A stretch of 64,000 bases of DNA, from contig NC_068980.1 in the NCBI RefSeq assembly GCF_016808095.1, positions 7,226,501 through 7,290,500 on the forward strand, written 5' to 3'. Each line of letters opens with the position of its first letter. The stretch's first letter is position 1. Under the pieces are notes generated by a model. It saw nothing but the letters and a program-made list of their open reading frames with translations. It made no database searches and had not been told where the DNA came from. The stretch comes from Vigna angularis (lineage: Eukaryota > Streptophyta > Magnoliopsida > Fabales > Fabaceae). This document shows positions 1 to 12,866 of the stretch, piece after piece. A program made the translations under genes and the position numbers.

Positions 1-3000
1 GCAGAAAGAAAATCAGAACACTGAACCAACCACGAAAAAGATACATTCGCAGGCTTCCTTGTACCCTGTCAAGTGTTTGATTTCTATAGAATACATAAAA
101 GAAAATTGAAAGGAAAAAAATTAGATTGATAGATTTAAAAAAAGTTTCATATGTCTCCAACTGGCCTTTCATTTAATAAGAATATTCTGAAAACGGCTGC
201 AGCAAATGCTCCTCCATGTGCTACCTCTACCATTTAGAACAGGTCAGCACTCAGCAAGAACACCACACACTTCTTTAAAACTTTTGCTTAGAAATCCACA
301 ATCATAGTGTTATCTTTCACCCTCTTTTTAATTAGAGGTATTTTTTAAGATAAATTTGATAGAATAGAACCACGACAATTCTTGAAAAACCTGCATAAAG
401 TCAAATATATTTTTAGTTTCTAAATTTTGAAATAAAATTAAATTTGTTTTTATTTCAAATTTTAATATATTTTGATTATCAAAATTTAAAAAAAAAAATT
501 AATTGTATTTTTTAGATGTGTCAAATATATTTTAAGATTATATTTAAGTTACTTACATCCTTTTAATATATTTTAACTTAAAAGTTAGTCTGAATACCAT
601 TTAACAAATCTGAAAAAATTAATATCAAATTAAAAAGATTACATTTTTTTTTTAAGTTTAAAAACTAAAATATATGATAGAAATGGATTTCAATTTTATG
701 TTCAAAAGTTATAAAACATATTTAATTCAATCCGTATTTTTATAAATGAGTACATATAGGAATAAATCACAATTTATCCTTAGATTAATTTGATCATCGA
801 TCATAAGAGTAATTAAGATTCTCTCCTGTCAAAAATACCTATAATGTACATAAAGGTTCTCATTTTGTCAGAATCAAGTTATGGTTCAAATCTTCCAAAT
901 GAATCAATGAGCTAGTTCATTCGATAAATGCATGCTTTGTATATAAGCTTTGCCTGTCTCCATCACAAAGCAATAATAGAAATGGGAGAAACTGTTGACA
1001 ACAATCTCTGTCTACTTGCATGCCATGGCAATATCAAAGTCTGCACATCGGTTCGATTGGACTGATACATAAAGCAAAAGAGAAATGAAATGCAGTTTTG
1101 TCAAAAAGTGCGTAAGAATTTCTGTTGATAAACTTATAATAATAATGGAGTAAAATCTCTATTGAATTCTGGAGTTGTTTCGATCTTGTTAAGATTTTGT
1201 TTTTAGAAGGTGAAGATTAAAAGAAAAAAACATACTTAATTGATCTGAGTTTCGAATTCTTAAAATGGTATTTTTTTTTCCACCTATAAATTCAAGTAAA
1301 ACAAATCTTAACTCAGTTTTACTTGTATTAATTAACGCAACGAGAGGGCTAGTTTGAATAGTTAATTATTTAATCTCCACAAAAACTGGTTTACATCACT
1401 AATTTGGTAAGCAGTCAAATACTTAACTGCCACTAATGATGTGATTAATGTGATGTTGGTAGATCAAACGTCCAATCCAAAGGCAAAAGCTGACAAATTT
1501 GAACTTCACCTTTGATAAATTCTACAATAATCCATCACTGTGTGGATGAACTCTCAATCCCATCATCCTCCAGCATTAATCTCTTCACTGCAGCGACATC
1601 AGAATGCTTTTTTGTTGCAATGTATCTATACAAGCTGACACACTTTCATGATGTCAAGTTCAATGATTTAGACTGTGTTTCGGTGACTGTACCTTACCAA
1701 GTGAAACATAGAAATAAATAGACTGCAGAGCGTGAAAGATGTTATATATGTTCTTTTGATTTCCTTGGATCTAGTTATTATTGTACATGCATTGCACAAT
1801 TCAAATATGGAATAGAAGTTGTTTCAATTTTCTATGTCAGTTCGTACCCTATAACCCAATGAATGCATGCTTATTTTTAGGGTTCTTAGGTCACTATGTA
1901 TACGTAGGGTAACTAGGTCAAAAAAATTCTGTTTGAAGGTGATCACGTAGACATACATGTTAACTTTACCAAACATCTTAGGTACTGGTTATGGAATATG
2001 AGATTGGTTTTATAATTCAATTGCAGTTCCTATTATATCAAGAGTCATTGCATAGGTTTGATTACATCCTTTTTATAATCATAATCGTGCTAGAAATACA
2101 ATTAATTTTTTTTATAACTAATCTTAATTATATTACTTTAGTACATTTTTTCTTTTTAGAAAAGGTTTAACATAGGCTAATTTCAGTGTTGTGAACTTTA
2201 AGTCTCGAGCTTATATAAGACTCAACTTGTGTATAAATTAATTTTATAAAACTAAATTTCTAGTATTAGGTTTGTATTTATTTATATATTTATAAATTAA
2301 TTTGATCTTTAGATATGACTTCCAATATGTTAGTAATTATTTATAGTTTGTCAGATTGAATTGCTTTAATATCATTTTAGAAAGAAAAAAATTGTGTGAT
2401 ATAGAGCTTTTTCTGGTTTCATCCCATAAACCTTATAGTTTTTTTTTTTAATTTTATAATTGACTTGTATGCTTTTATTAACAAACAAAGAAATAAAAAT
2501 GTTCTCAGGTATGAAATATATTAACTAAGAAATAAAAATACTTAGCTCAGATATCAGATGATTCGACAGTGTCTGAATTGTTATAAGAATCTCTCAGTAC
2601 TGAAATTTGACTTCTCTCTTAGAATTAACCAAACTAACACAATACTATAAAAATAGAACATATCACTGCTAACCTTTTTGCAAAGTTTGGTTATAAAAAC
2701 ATTATTGAAAAAGAAGATACATAACATAAATTTATATATTTTTTAAAATCATTAGTTTTTCCCTATCCAGAAACTAGTCTTATTGACAGTACTCAATATT
2801 ACTGATTTAATGAGTTTCTAAGAACATAATAATAGAGAACAGATTCTCTACTTACAGTAATCCTGCAGCAACATTATCCCTACGGTTACCTGATTTACCT
2901 TGCCCCCAGTAAAAGCATTGCCAAATGCAAGCAACCACCAACTTGCTTCCAATAAGTTGAACCGTGATTTAAGCATTCCACCAACTCTTCTGATCATTTT

Positions 3001-5740
3001 TTTTTTCTCTGTTCTTCCATTTTTATAAATATATGCAAGGTTCTTAATATTCAGAAAGACATGATATATCTGCGTAACTTTTGGTGTATGGTTATCCAAG
3101 CACACAGAAAGCCAAACCAAGAAGAAGTGAATGAAGCATTTTGGATAGCCGAAAAAAGAAACATAGCATCAATCATGTTCCACCTTCTCACACTTAACCT
3201 AGTCACATTCTCTTGTGTGAATGAAATTTTTTATTGCTTGGTGATGTGTGCTGCATTGACTTTTGTAGGAACATGTTTCTCCTGTTCCCTGGCCACAACA
3301 ATTAAAGGTCCCAGTGAATTGAAGCAACTTGCTACAAAATGACAACTTTTTATGTTTCTAAAACGTTCGACTTTGTCTACCATGCAAATTTCTGAAGGAT
3401 TAATATATGGCAAATGGTACTGTGATGTCATAATTTTACTCATATTATAGTTTGCAGTTTCTGAGCACGGACTATATAGTAGATTTACACCAATCTTATC
3501 TAATTTCCACAGACATAAAAAACGAACATATTTAGTTATTTGATGTTATGTACGTAGTTTTACTCAAATAGCATGTTACAAGCAACCATAAATTGAACTG
3601 TCCCTTTTAGCGCTATAGTTGGTAGAAGAAAAGTCTAGAAGAAAGGATAATGATTGTAAAATTATTAAGCAAGGAAAAAGAGAACAAAATAATAAACAAG
3701 ATTCACCAATTTCACAAACTTTTCTAAACTCCAAAGAAAGATAAAGATAAGGTTTATAACTTAAGGAGACGTTATGTAAAAAAAATGTTTGGTTTACCTG
3801 GAAATATAAAGTTTGGAAGATTAATTTTCTATGTTTAGTTTGTTTTAATTGAATAATATCTTTAGGATATTAAGGAATTTTTTTAAGTAAAGTTTTTCAG
3901 AAGATTGTTTCTAGAAATGTGAGAACTTATTTTTCAATCAATTTTTTTACTGCGATAAAAATATATTTATTTTTATTGAATATTTTAAAGTGGGATAACA
4001 AAAATTTATAGTAAATATATTACATTACATTTTAATTCAACAAAATTTGTATAAATATTTGAAAGAATAGTTTTGTCATATATCATGAAAATTTGAGTCA
4101 TTAGGAATTTGTGATTAGTACGAAAAAATTGTATCATACCAACCACTAGCTAAATATTTTTAAAAATATTTTTTTATTTTTTAAAAAAGTTATTTGTGAT
4201 ATTTTTATGTATATGCTAACGTTTTTCATTTTTTATTAAAAAGTTATAATTAAAATATTTTTACTTTTACTTCTTTTTTCCCTTCCTTCCCCAAATTAAA
4301 CATTTGCAAGGAAAAAAAATTTGAATTCTAATTTGGATGAAAAAAAACGTTGTAAAGAACCTAATTTTCTTATTTACTTTACTCGAAATTACTTGAAAAT
4401 GTCACATATATTAACTTTTAAACCCAATGTAAATACTACATTGAAAATAATTAAACTCAGATATCTTAATAAAGAAATTAAATATTCACAAGTCATAAAA
4501 AAATCCGCTTGCTTAAACATGTTTGAAAAGTAATAATGGATAATAATATTTCAATTATGAGATCAATTAGAATGTTCAAAATCTAATAAAATTACTTTGC
4601 TAAAGTTAAAAAAAAAAACAATAGAACTGACTTCACTCTCTCATTATTAAGGTTAGAATTTACAAAGTAGAACTCACAAGTCATGATATAAAGTACTGTA
4701 TCAGAGATTAGAAGTGAACATGAAAAGTACTGTGTTCTGTCTTCCCTACATCTGAAGCAGAAAAATAACCTTAACCTTTTGTTTGAAATGTCTACACTGG
4801 TTTGATTTGGAGGACAAGGAATTTTGTTTCATATATCTTTATTCCTGCTGACATTCTGTGTGATTGTATATGAAAATGGCCGGCAAGTAACAACCTCTGC
4901 ACAAACTGAACAAACTTTTTAGGAATAATATCCATTCTCACTTATCACGTATCTTTCTGGACGGCAAAAGGGGAGCTTAAGCTTCGGGATTTGGACCACA
5001 TGTTCTCCTTTTTTCTCCTCTAACTCTAATATTCTAATTAATCCTACTTTCTAACTTTCGTAGCTACTTCAAGACAAACTACGGAACCTTCCAAGAATTA
5101 ATATGTCACTCTGCCTTAGCCTAGCCATGTGCATCGTTTAAGGAATATCTAATCTGGTCTTTTATATTATAATTTCGCCTTTTAAAATAAAACAATATCT
5201 AATATCTAAAATGTATATTAAATAGTCGTATCGTTTAGAAGTAGACAAGTTTCAAAGTCTCCTGATTAATGTATAGCTTTTAATTTTTCTGATGAAACCA
5301 TCAAGAATAACACAGTATAGTCCAAAAAATTCAGAAACCTGCAGGAATTGCACTTATTAGGCCTCGTTATAAATCTGCATTCATTACTTATTTCAAAACT
5401 CTTAGAGCAAGTAAGCCTTCTTTGGGCCTCTCGTTTGGGGCAAGTGGCCTTCTTCCCATTTTGTATGGATGACCATATAAACGAACAAGGAAAAATCTTA
5501 AAGCAAGTTAATGCATAAAAACCAGAATACAACATCAAGCAATATCAGGAATGTGTTTTCTGAAATATATAAAAGAATTACAACATCTTTTGGAACCGTG
5601 TTTTCTTACTCTTGCATATGATCCTCACATATTCTTGTGTTAAAGAAATGAGCTGAAAGTAATTCCTGTTACAACTTCACTTATCAATTGTATCGTGAAA
5701 GTTCACATGAGTAGTGAAGTTTTCACATTTAAAGCTTTCA
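1..5740. other. AT-rich intergenic DNA, no supported gene
   Basis: I find no reading frame here that resembles a known protein or is longer than chance. The sequence is AT-rich with many short homopolymer runs. Two overlapping frames near 2,850-3,340, on opposite strands, were examined and show no recognisable domain. No tRNA-like or rRNA-like sequence was seen. Confidence 0.6.
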
Positions 5741-5751
5741 TGGTCCGACAC

Positions 5752-6290
5752 TAGTGCTGTCAAAACGAGTCATCCAACACAATTTGATCCGGTTGATCAT
5801 GGATTGATCATTTAGTAGGTCAATTCAATCTGACTTATTTATTAGTCAGTAAAACAAATTCAAACCTGATTCGACCCACCACAGGTTGGTGGGTTAAACA
5901 CATTGACTCATTTAATTATAATTTTTAAATAAAAATTAAAATTAAAATTATAAACTTTTTGTAATTCAAATCTAAATAAATTTTACTCATGTTAAACTCA
6001 AGACATGAGGTTTCTTTTTTGGTATACAGTCACAGTTACTCAATGAGTGAAGAGAGTATTTTGTAGGGTTCATAAGATAATAAATTAATAAAATAAAATT
6101 AGGTGGGTTGGTAAGTCAACCCGACTTACTAAGAATTTCAACCTAAATGAGCCGGATTTAAATGAACCATATTGAAAATTGATTCACATAAAAAGAATAC
6201 ATTTTTTATAATCTAATCTGATTCGAACGTGTGATGGGTCAGATTGACTCGCGAATTGTAACCCATTTTGATAATTCTACTGGCAACTTT
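5752..6290. repeat. Possible degenerate hAT-like non-autonomous element
   Basis: The left end reads GCTGTCAAAACGAGTCA and the right end is an imperfect inverted match (TAACCCATTTTGATAATTC). The interior has repeated 'gggttgg/aacccg' blocks. This resembles plant MITEs of the hAT type with GTCAAAACGGGT-like termini. The ends are diverged and I could not fix a target-site duplication, so the boundaries are approximate. Confidence 0.4.
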
Positions 6291-6479
6291 AAATAAGTTA
6301 CATTGTTTAAAATTAATTGTGGCATCTAATAAAAGAGTAGGAAAAAAAATCAGACCAAATACACATTAGAGCTATATATAGCTTATAACTTCTTTTTTTC
6401 ATTTTTATCTTTGCAAATTCATTTAAAATCTCTTATAACATTTTTTTTCATTTAAAAAATATTTTTAGTTAAATTATTA

Positions 6480-6804
6480 GAGGGTTATTCCCTACATCAT
6501 CCCATATTACTCCCTGCACTACCACATTTTTTTTAAAATTTCAAAACTATTCTTTATATTTCAAAACATTCTACACTCTCACTTCTTTTATTCAACGGAT
6601 TTCGAAATTTGTTGAAGAAAAAATTCTTTAACGGATTTTAAAATTCGTTAAAGAAATTTCACTTGATGTTGAAATCTGTTAAGAAATTTTTTGAAACAGA
6701 TTTTGAAATCCATTTAAGAAATTTCAAAATCTTTCGCTAAAAGATATATTTTGAAAATATGGTGGTGCATAGAGTAACGTGAGGTGATGTACGGAATAAT
6801 CCTC
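6480..6804. mobile_element. MULE-type MITE with 9-bp target duplication
   Basis: The termini are imperfect inverted repeats of about 50 bp (left begins GAGGGTTATTCCCTACATCA; the right end, reversed, begins GAGGATTATTCCGTACATCA). The element is flanked by a perfect 9-bp direct repeat, AAATTATTA, at 6,471-6,479 and 6,805-6,813. A 9-bp duplication is the mark of Mutator-like transposition. The roughly 325-bp interior is non-coding and contains several copies of an 'acggattttgaaatccgtt'-like palindrome. Confidence 0.85.
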
Positions 6805-6813
6805 AAATTATTA

Positions 6814-8755
6814 TCCTCAATTGTCTCACTTTTGCTTCGGCCCATACACTTTGACCCAATTTAATGAAATTGTCACTTTTACATCTTATTGACATTTTTA
6901 TTCACAATCTTCTATGACAGAATGAATATTTTGGAATGTAAATCTAAATTTTGATTATTATTTTTTCCTGAAAGGAAAATGGGGCAAAGATATTTGTAAG
7001 GAGAAAAATTGCTCCTTCAATTGAAAGAAATGTCTTCTAAATGGACTTTCAAACAGCCATTGCATATTGGGCCTTGGATCTGTTAAATTTAAAATTCTAA
7101 CTTCAAACTAATATGAATTTAATATATCCTATTTTGATTAATTTTGGATATGCTTCATATACGTTGCACTATAGTACGATATTAAAAAAAATTTAATATA
7201 TTTATAATAATTTAAATAAAAATTAGAATTTGTTCTTATTTTAAATGTTAATATATTATGATTTTTAAACTTTAAATATAAATAAATATAATCTCTCTAA
7301 CCTAATTTAATTTGTTTATATATATTAAATAGTATTTTATAATAACATTTAAAAATTCTTAAATAGTATAAAAAATTTGAATATGACTCTAAAAAGAAAT
7401 TTGGCATATAATTTTTTTTTAACATATTTAACAAAAAAAAAGAGTTATAATTTGGATATGATATTTACCAACCTTAACTTCGAAATGATTTTTAACGTAT
7501 TTGGATATTTGTACATATTAATGATATTTCTTTAACTTTTTTCAATTTTCCTCATAGATTTATCCGATTCTATTTTTTAAACAATTCAATGCTTTAAAAT
7601 AAGTTGGATATGATTTTTACCAACATGTTATTTTACATGTAATTTTTTTTAATATAATTATTTAAAAAAATTATATTTATTTATTTTTAAAGTTTAAAGA
7701 TTAAAATATATTATAATTTGGAATATTAGAATTCTAATTTTAACTCAAAGTTTAAATATTAAAAACATATTTAATAAAAAAAATATAATTTTAAAATTTT
7801 CCGTATAAATTTATCCGATTCTATTCTTTAAAATAATTTCATACTTGAAAATAAGTTGGATCTGATCTTTATACATCATTGTAAATAACAACTAATATCT
7901 TCTATAAAACCAGATTCCCAACGTTAATATTGCTTTTCATTATAATTTCACTGTTTTCTTTCAAAACTTTAAAGCCTTAAAAAAAGGAGTGGAACAATAA
8001 TAATTAAATGAATTCACTTAACGACAACAACAATAACTCATAACTCAGCTATTAATTTCACATATTTAATGATATTAAATATGATATAAACATTAATTAT
8101 GAAATATAAAACTTTTCTGTAATATTAATTAAATGCATATTTAACTTTAAATATAGTTAATCCTGTCTCTTTAAATACAAGACAAAACTTAAAAGATTAT
8201 TCTTTACATTTTTTCTGTTAGGTTTAGAGTGTGGTTGATAATACCTATAAGTTAGAGAATAACTTATTTCATTAGCTTATAAAAACTAATAACTTTGACA
8301 ATACAAATGTATTTATTAGAGCAGATTATACATTTAAAAGTTTTTATAAGTTATAAGTTCTTTTAATTTCTATATTAAAGATAAATTTTAAATCTCATTC
8401 AATTTTAGTTTGTAGTTAATTTAAAGTAACTTGTAAAGTAAATTTGTATTTTTATATATTTTGAATTAATTTATAATTGATATGGAAGTTTTAACACGTC
8501 TTTCTCACGTTGAAATATATGTATCTTATGTATAAAATGAAATATTAATGAGTAATTTCACAGTGATCCGATAATATATTTAAAAAATATAAATTTTATC
8601 AGACTTTAATTCATAGTTCCGATATTATATATTAAAAAAATTTAAGTCAAACTCAATTCAACGATTTATTTGTAAAATAAAGTTTGTTATTATATATATA
8701 TTGAAAACGAAAAGACAAGAAAAAACAACTGTAGAAAACCTCAGTTACGGATGAA
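6814..8755. other. AT-rich intergenic DNA
   Basis: No gene seen. The stretch is very AT-rich. It lies downstream of the minus-strand LEA_2 gene and probably holds its 3' flank. Confidence 0.55.
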
Positions 8756-8797
8756 TTGAAGAGAAGAAGGCGAATAGTATCTCTTGACTACAACCCA

Positions 8798-9358
8798 TCA
8801 AAGCTTGATTTTGGAAAAGCATTTGTTATCAACATTCCTAGAAGTTATGTTAATGGAGAAGTCACAAGTGGTATAAACAGTGGCTTTCAACTTCAAAATC
8901 TTGAACATATGAACTTTCCCTGGCAGTGCAGCTGTTGATGTGAAATTCAGCGATCCACTTAGAACATCATTCCAAAATTTGGTATCAGTGACCAACTTTT
9001 CTACCATGAAATTGGCCCACGTGTTCACAGCAATCTGGTCACGTGCTGGCACTAACTCTCCCTCTATCGGAACTTCACCCACAATGCTATCATCAAAATT
9101 CACATAACCAGTGGCTTTGGGGTATTCAAAGCTACCATAGTTTGGATTCTCCATAGTGATCACCATTCCCAGACTCACATTTGCAGTCAAATTGGTCAAA
9201 AGGGACAAGTTAAAGTTTTCAAGACCAACAGGTCGGACCGTGATGTTAGGATCCTTGGGTTTGAAAATTGTTAAAAATAAGGTTACAACGACAGCTGTAA
9301 GAATGATCAGGAATAAGAAAGACAAGACCAAGCAAATCTTGAGACCTTTGTTAGCCAT
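8798..9358 (-). CDS. LEA_2-type (LEA14/NDR1-HIN1-like) membrane-anchored protein
   Basis: Intronless gene of 186 residues. The ATG at 9,358 (MANKGLKICL) is preferred: the open frame extends upstream to 9,391 without an ATG. Residues about 7-31 form one hydrophobic segment (ICLVLSFLFLIILTAVVV), followed by a polar LEA_2 beta-sandwich with the usual short sequence around 'NLTANVSLGMVITMENPNYG' and 'VPARDQIAV'. Several NxS/T sites (NLS, NLT, NVS, NFT, NIT) fit a single-pass protein with its main domain outside the cytosol. Families of this type (NHL and LEA hydroxyproline-rich glycoproteins) act in stress and defence responses, but a specific role cannot be read from sequence. A TATA box lies about 70 bp upstream. 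The frame is intact with no sign of decay. Confidence 0.88.
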   Translation of the reverse strand: MANKGLKICLVLSFLFLIILTAVVVTLFLTIFKPKDPNITVRPVGLENFNLSLLTNLTANVSLGMVITMENPNYGSFEYPKATGYVNFDDSIVGEVPIEGELVPARDQIAVNTWANFMVEKLVTDTKFWNDVLSGSLNFTSTAALPGKVHMFKILKLKATVYTTCDFSINITSRNVDNKCFSKIKL

Positions 9359-9425
9359 GGTTTCTGATTCTGGCTGGATGAGAAAATTCAATTCAATTCT
9401 GAAAAGTTTGTGATTGTGTGTTGGA

Positions 9426-9432
9426 TTATATA
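9426..9432 (-). promoter_or_regulatory. TATA box of the LEA_2 gene
   Basis: On the minus strand the sequence reads CTATATAATCC about 70 bp upstream of the ATG at 9,358. This is a good plant TATA box and implies a short leader of roughly 40 nt. Confidence 0.6.
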
Positions 9433-10149
9433 GTGAGTGGGTGACTATGTTATAGATATATAGATTGATTTGATTCAGGAGATTCTAAAATTTATTTTTT
9501 TTCTTGATTCAATTGGTACTTATCAAAACAAATACATTTACACTTGTTTGAGAAAACCAACAAACAAATTAAATATTATACGTCATCTCAGTTTTTTGTT
9601 CCACAGTTCTCTAATTAGTTTATTTTCATTATTCCGTATTTGGTTGGTTACCACATACGTTTTGCAGGGCCAGTACAAAATGAAGCATAATACAAAAATG
9701 CATTTATTTGACTATTAATGCAATACACAAATGGTGGACCGTTAACTTTGTACATTATACAGAATATGAGAGTTACTCATATCCTTGGCTGGACTGGATC
9801 ACATGAATATAAGTTGAATTTAATATTTTAAAATTTATATTTAATTATTTAATTTATTTAATTTATTAAATTTTTCGGATATGAATTATTTAAGTTATAA
9901 ATTTATATTAAATCATTTTAAAAAACTTGTATTTTAATTTTAAAATTAAAATACTTTCACCTTTGCTTCTTCCACGTTACTTCAACCTTTCAATTTCATT
10001 CTCCAACCTCCAAACCTCTGCCACCAACCACCGCCATATTATTATCTGTAAAATAATCAATAAATAAATTTTAACTTTTAATACTTTTCCTCTAAAATGT
10101 TATTAGCAAGATAAAGTTATATAATTGACATAAACACACTAGTGCAATA

Positions 10150-10585
10150 AAGGGAAATGACACCGGTTAGTTTTGCTTACAGACACCGGTTCTCCAACCG
10201 AGGCATATGCAGGCGAGGCAATAAGTCTGCCCCTTTTGACCTCGGGTCTGAACCGAAGCATATTTAGTTAAGATACTGTCTCGGTTGTTTCGTACCCGAA
10301 GCAGTAAATTTTTTGTTTTATTTTTTATTTTTTTTCGCAGCACATACTGCCTTGGTTCCTCCTGAACCGAAGCATAAAGCCACCCTCTACTGCCTCGGTT
10401 ATAGCTAGAACCGATGTAGTAGACCCGATTTTTGTTTTTTTTTTATTTTTTTCGCAGCATAGACTGCCTCGGTTCCTTCTGAACCGAGGCATAAAGCCAC
10501 CCTCTACTGCCTCGGTTCTAGCCATAACCGAAGCAGTAGACAAAATTCTACCTCGGGTATGACCTTAACCGAGGCATATTCCCTT
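10150..10585. repeat. Left subterminal repeat array of the CACTA element
   Basis: At least a dozen direct and inverted copies of a motif close to TGCCTCGGTT/AACCGAGGCA occur here, including two tandem copies of a unit of about 120 bp (starting near 10,335 and 10,452). Such arrays bind the element-encoded regulatory protein in En/Spm-type transposons. Confidence 0.8.
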
Positions 10586-10898
10586 GTTTTTTTTTTAAAA
10601 TGAGGTTTGTTTCTGCTACATTCCCCACTACAGAAACAGACCTGCATATATATTTACAGCCAGAACAGTCCAGAAAAATCCATAAACGTATATTTTGAAT
10701 GAAAATTATAATAAAACATAAATACATTAAATATAATCATAAATCAACTTCTTAGAATCATAAATCAATCCAATGTAATCATAAATCAAGTTTGAAGCAT
10801 AAATGAATGTAATGTACAAAGTTAAACTAATAATAATGTAGAAAAACATAAATCAACTTAGAAACATAAACTTAGAACTTGCTATATCCTAATATCTA

Positions 10899-12857
10899 CT
10901 ACATACTATTATATAAATGAATTACATATTTAGCCAGTGTTTTCCTCACAAGTTGAAGTGACTTCTCTGGAATTGGAGCAGTCCTATTGAATCTCTGCAT
11001 AAAACACAATGATTTCAATTAGTGTATATGAAATCTAAACTCTAGAGAAAATAAAATTCAAACCTAAATATTACCGTTTCCCATCCACTAGTGTAATGTG
11101 CACGAATAATGGTCATCATCCAAAACATGACGTAGTAACCACATTCATATGACCCCGTTTGTCTATTACACTACAATATATCATCATAATTATAAAATGT
11201 TAAATAACATCATTTGAATGGAACCAAATGTAACAAAGTATGGACTAAAATACCAAACCTTAAGGGCAACCCATGCAAGCTTTTTAGCTGTAGCAGTAGA
11301 TCTCCCAGATAACATCATGTGTGTTGCAAGCGAACTATTAAAAAAAATGGCTTTAGCATACATTTATACAATAAAGAAAGTTGAAACCTTGAGGTTCTTA
11401 CCAATCTACTATATGTCTAAGAGGGCTGGGCGGAGACTTGTGCAATGAACAAAACCAGACAGCATTGTTCTCCGGTATGGAGATCACAAGTAGCTGCCAA
11501 TGACACCTGAAATTGGTAATAACTTCATTGTCATATACTGAAATTAATAAATGAAACTTTAAAGTTAACAAACTTCACTTACCCATGTATATAAGGGAGA
11601 AAATATATCTCCTTCCCCATTCCAAAGCAGGTGGTGATGTATGTTTGGATATCATCAAATTTATTTCTTTCTTGAGTCATAGAGGGGTCAATGAACCCAT
11701 ATACATCGTTGAACCCCTTCTTGTTACTAACATCAAACATATACCTAAAATGAAGAAATAATCTCATATAAGTAACTTCATAAAAAATAATTATATAAAA
11801 AAGTTCGCATAAACTTACATCATCCACAACTGAATGAGTGTAATATTAATTTCTTCTCTCCCCGACGCAAGCTCCCTAACATCTTGATTATGCAAGTACA
11901 ATGGGATCTGAGCTTCTCTTCCAAATGTAGTAGAATCCCAGTGTACATTCATCGACACATCTGAAATGATTTTAGCAAGCTCGTCTAATGCACCAAGAGG
12001 GTCTTCCTCAGATAAATGAGTCTTCTTCGGGGGAGGACTTCCCTCTTGACCTATCTGCTGTTAAATGCAAAAATGGTTATGTTATAACGTCAATAAGAAG
12101 TAAATATTAAAATTGAGAAGTATATAGTACGAGTGTTTACCGGGGCATTAGATACATCATCAACCAAATGTCTAGGCCAGGCGACAAAGGACTTAAATGC
12201 TTCTTCCACAGTGAAGAACTCATCTGTAGGCACAGGAAGAACGACATCCGTTATGACAACTTCATCCACCGTGACCTTGAACTCATCTTCTGAAAGTTGT
12301 ACACCATGCACTACAGTGGTTGTCTCATAAACTGTACCACGAGCCACTAGCATGGTCCCAGTATCAGAAAAAATATATAACTGACATGGACGAGTTTCAT
12401 CCATGTCGTCCCTTGGGGCACCGGCAGCTGAACAACTTCCTTTACCGCTTCTACCTGTCAAATTAAATGTTAGGTTATGCAAAAAGTAAATTAGTAACCA
12501 AAAATAAATAAGTTTACCTGTAGGGGGCACAACATGTTCCGCTACAGGAGATGGCGGAGGACGATTGCCATAATCCTCATAATGCTGCTGGAACTGGCGC
12601 GCAACCATTTCAGCAACTTCATCATACAACTCTGCTCGAACCTTCTTTGTGATCTCCTGCGTCATCTCTTTTCTTATTTCCTCCTTCATCTTTTCGTATG
12701 AATATGGACGCGAGGAAGACCCAAAAAACTGTCGTATGCCTATGCCAGTCCCAGCACCACGCACCCGTCCTGGGTGCTCAGGTCGTCCAATAGCTGTGGC
12801 AAGAATATCTTGACGACCTTCTTGTGTGAATTGACCTTGGGAGCTCTGCTCAACCAA
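10899..12857 (-). CDS. CACTA-encoded DUF8039 / Ulp1-like cysteine protease (C48) protein
   Basis: Multi-exon gene read by eye on the minus strand. Exons are roughly 12,857-12,519, 12,454-12,139, 12,059-11,822, 11,746-11,583 and about 11,506-11,410, then two near 11,160-11,070 and 10,998-10,899, all with GT-AG borders. The first part has a linker typical of these elements (AIGRPEHPGRVRGAG), then a glutamate/lysine-rich helix. The DUF8039 block (ARGTVYETTTVVHGVQLSED...VPTDEFFTVEEAFKSFVAWPRHLV) follows. The C-terminal half is an Ulp1-type peptidase: the catalytic-His region reads GCHWQLLVI and the Gln/Cys region reads QTGSYECGYYVMFWM. The real start codon is not certain; the first exon may begin at a splice acceptor just upstream and be joined to transposase exons. 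Unlike the transposase, this part shows no frameshift that I could see. Its role in the element is not established. Confidence 0.72.
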
Positions 12858-12866
12858 GGAGTCCTG

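Noticed and set aside
2848..3342. Two overlapping 90-codon frames on opposite strands
   Set aside because: No domain, no splice structure and no similarity that I recognise; length is within chance expectation.
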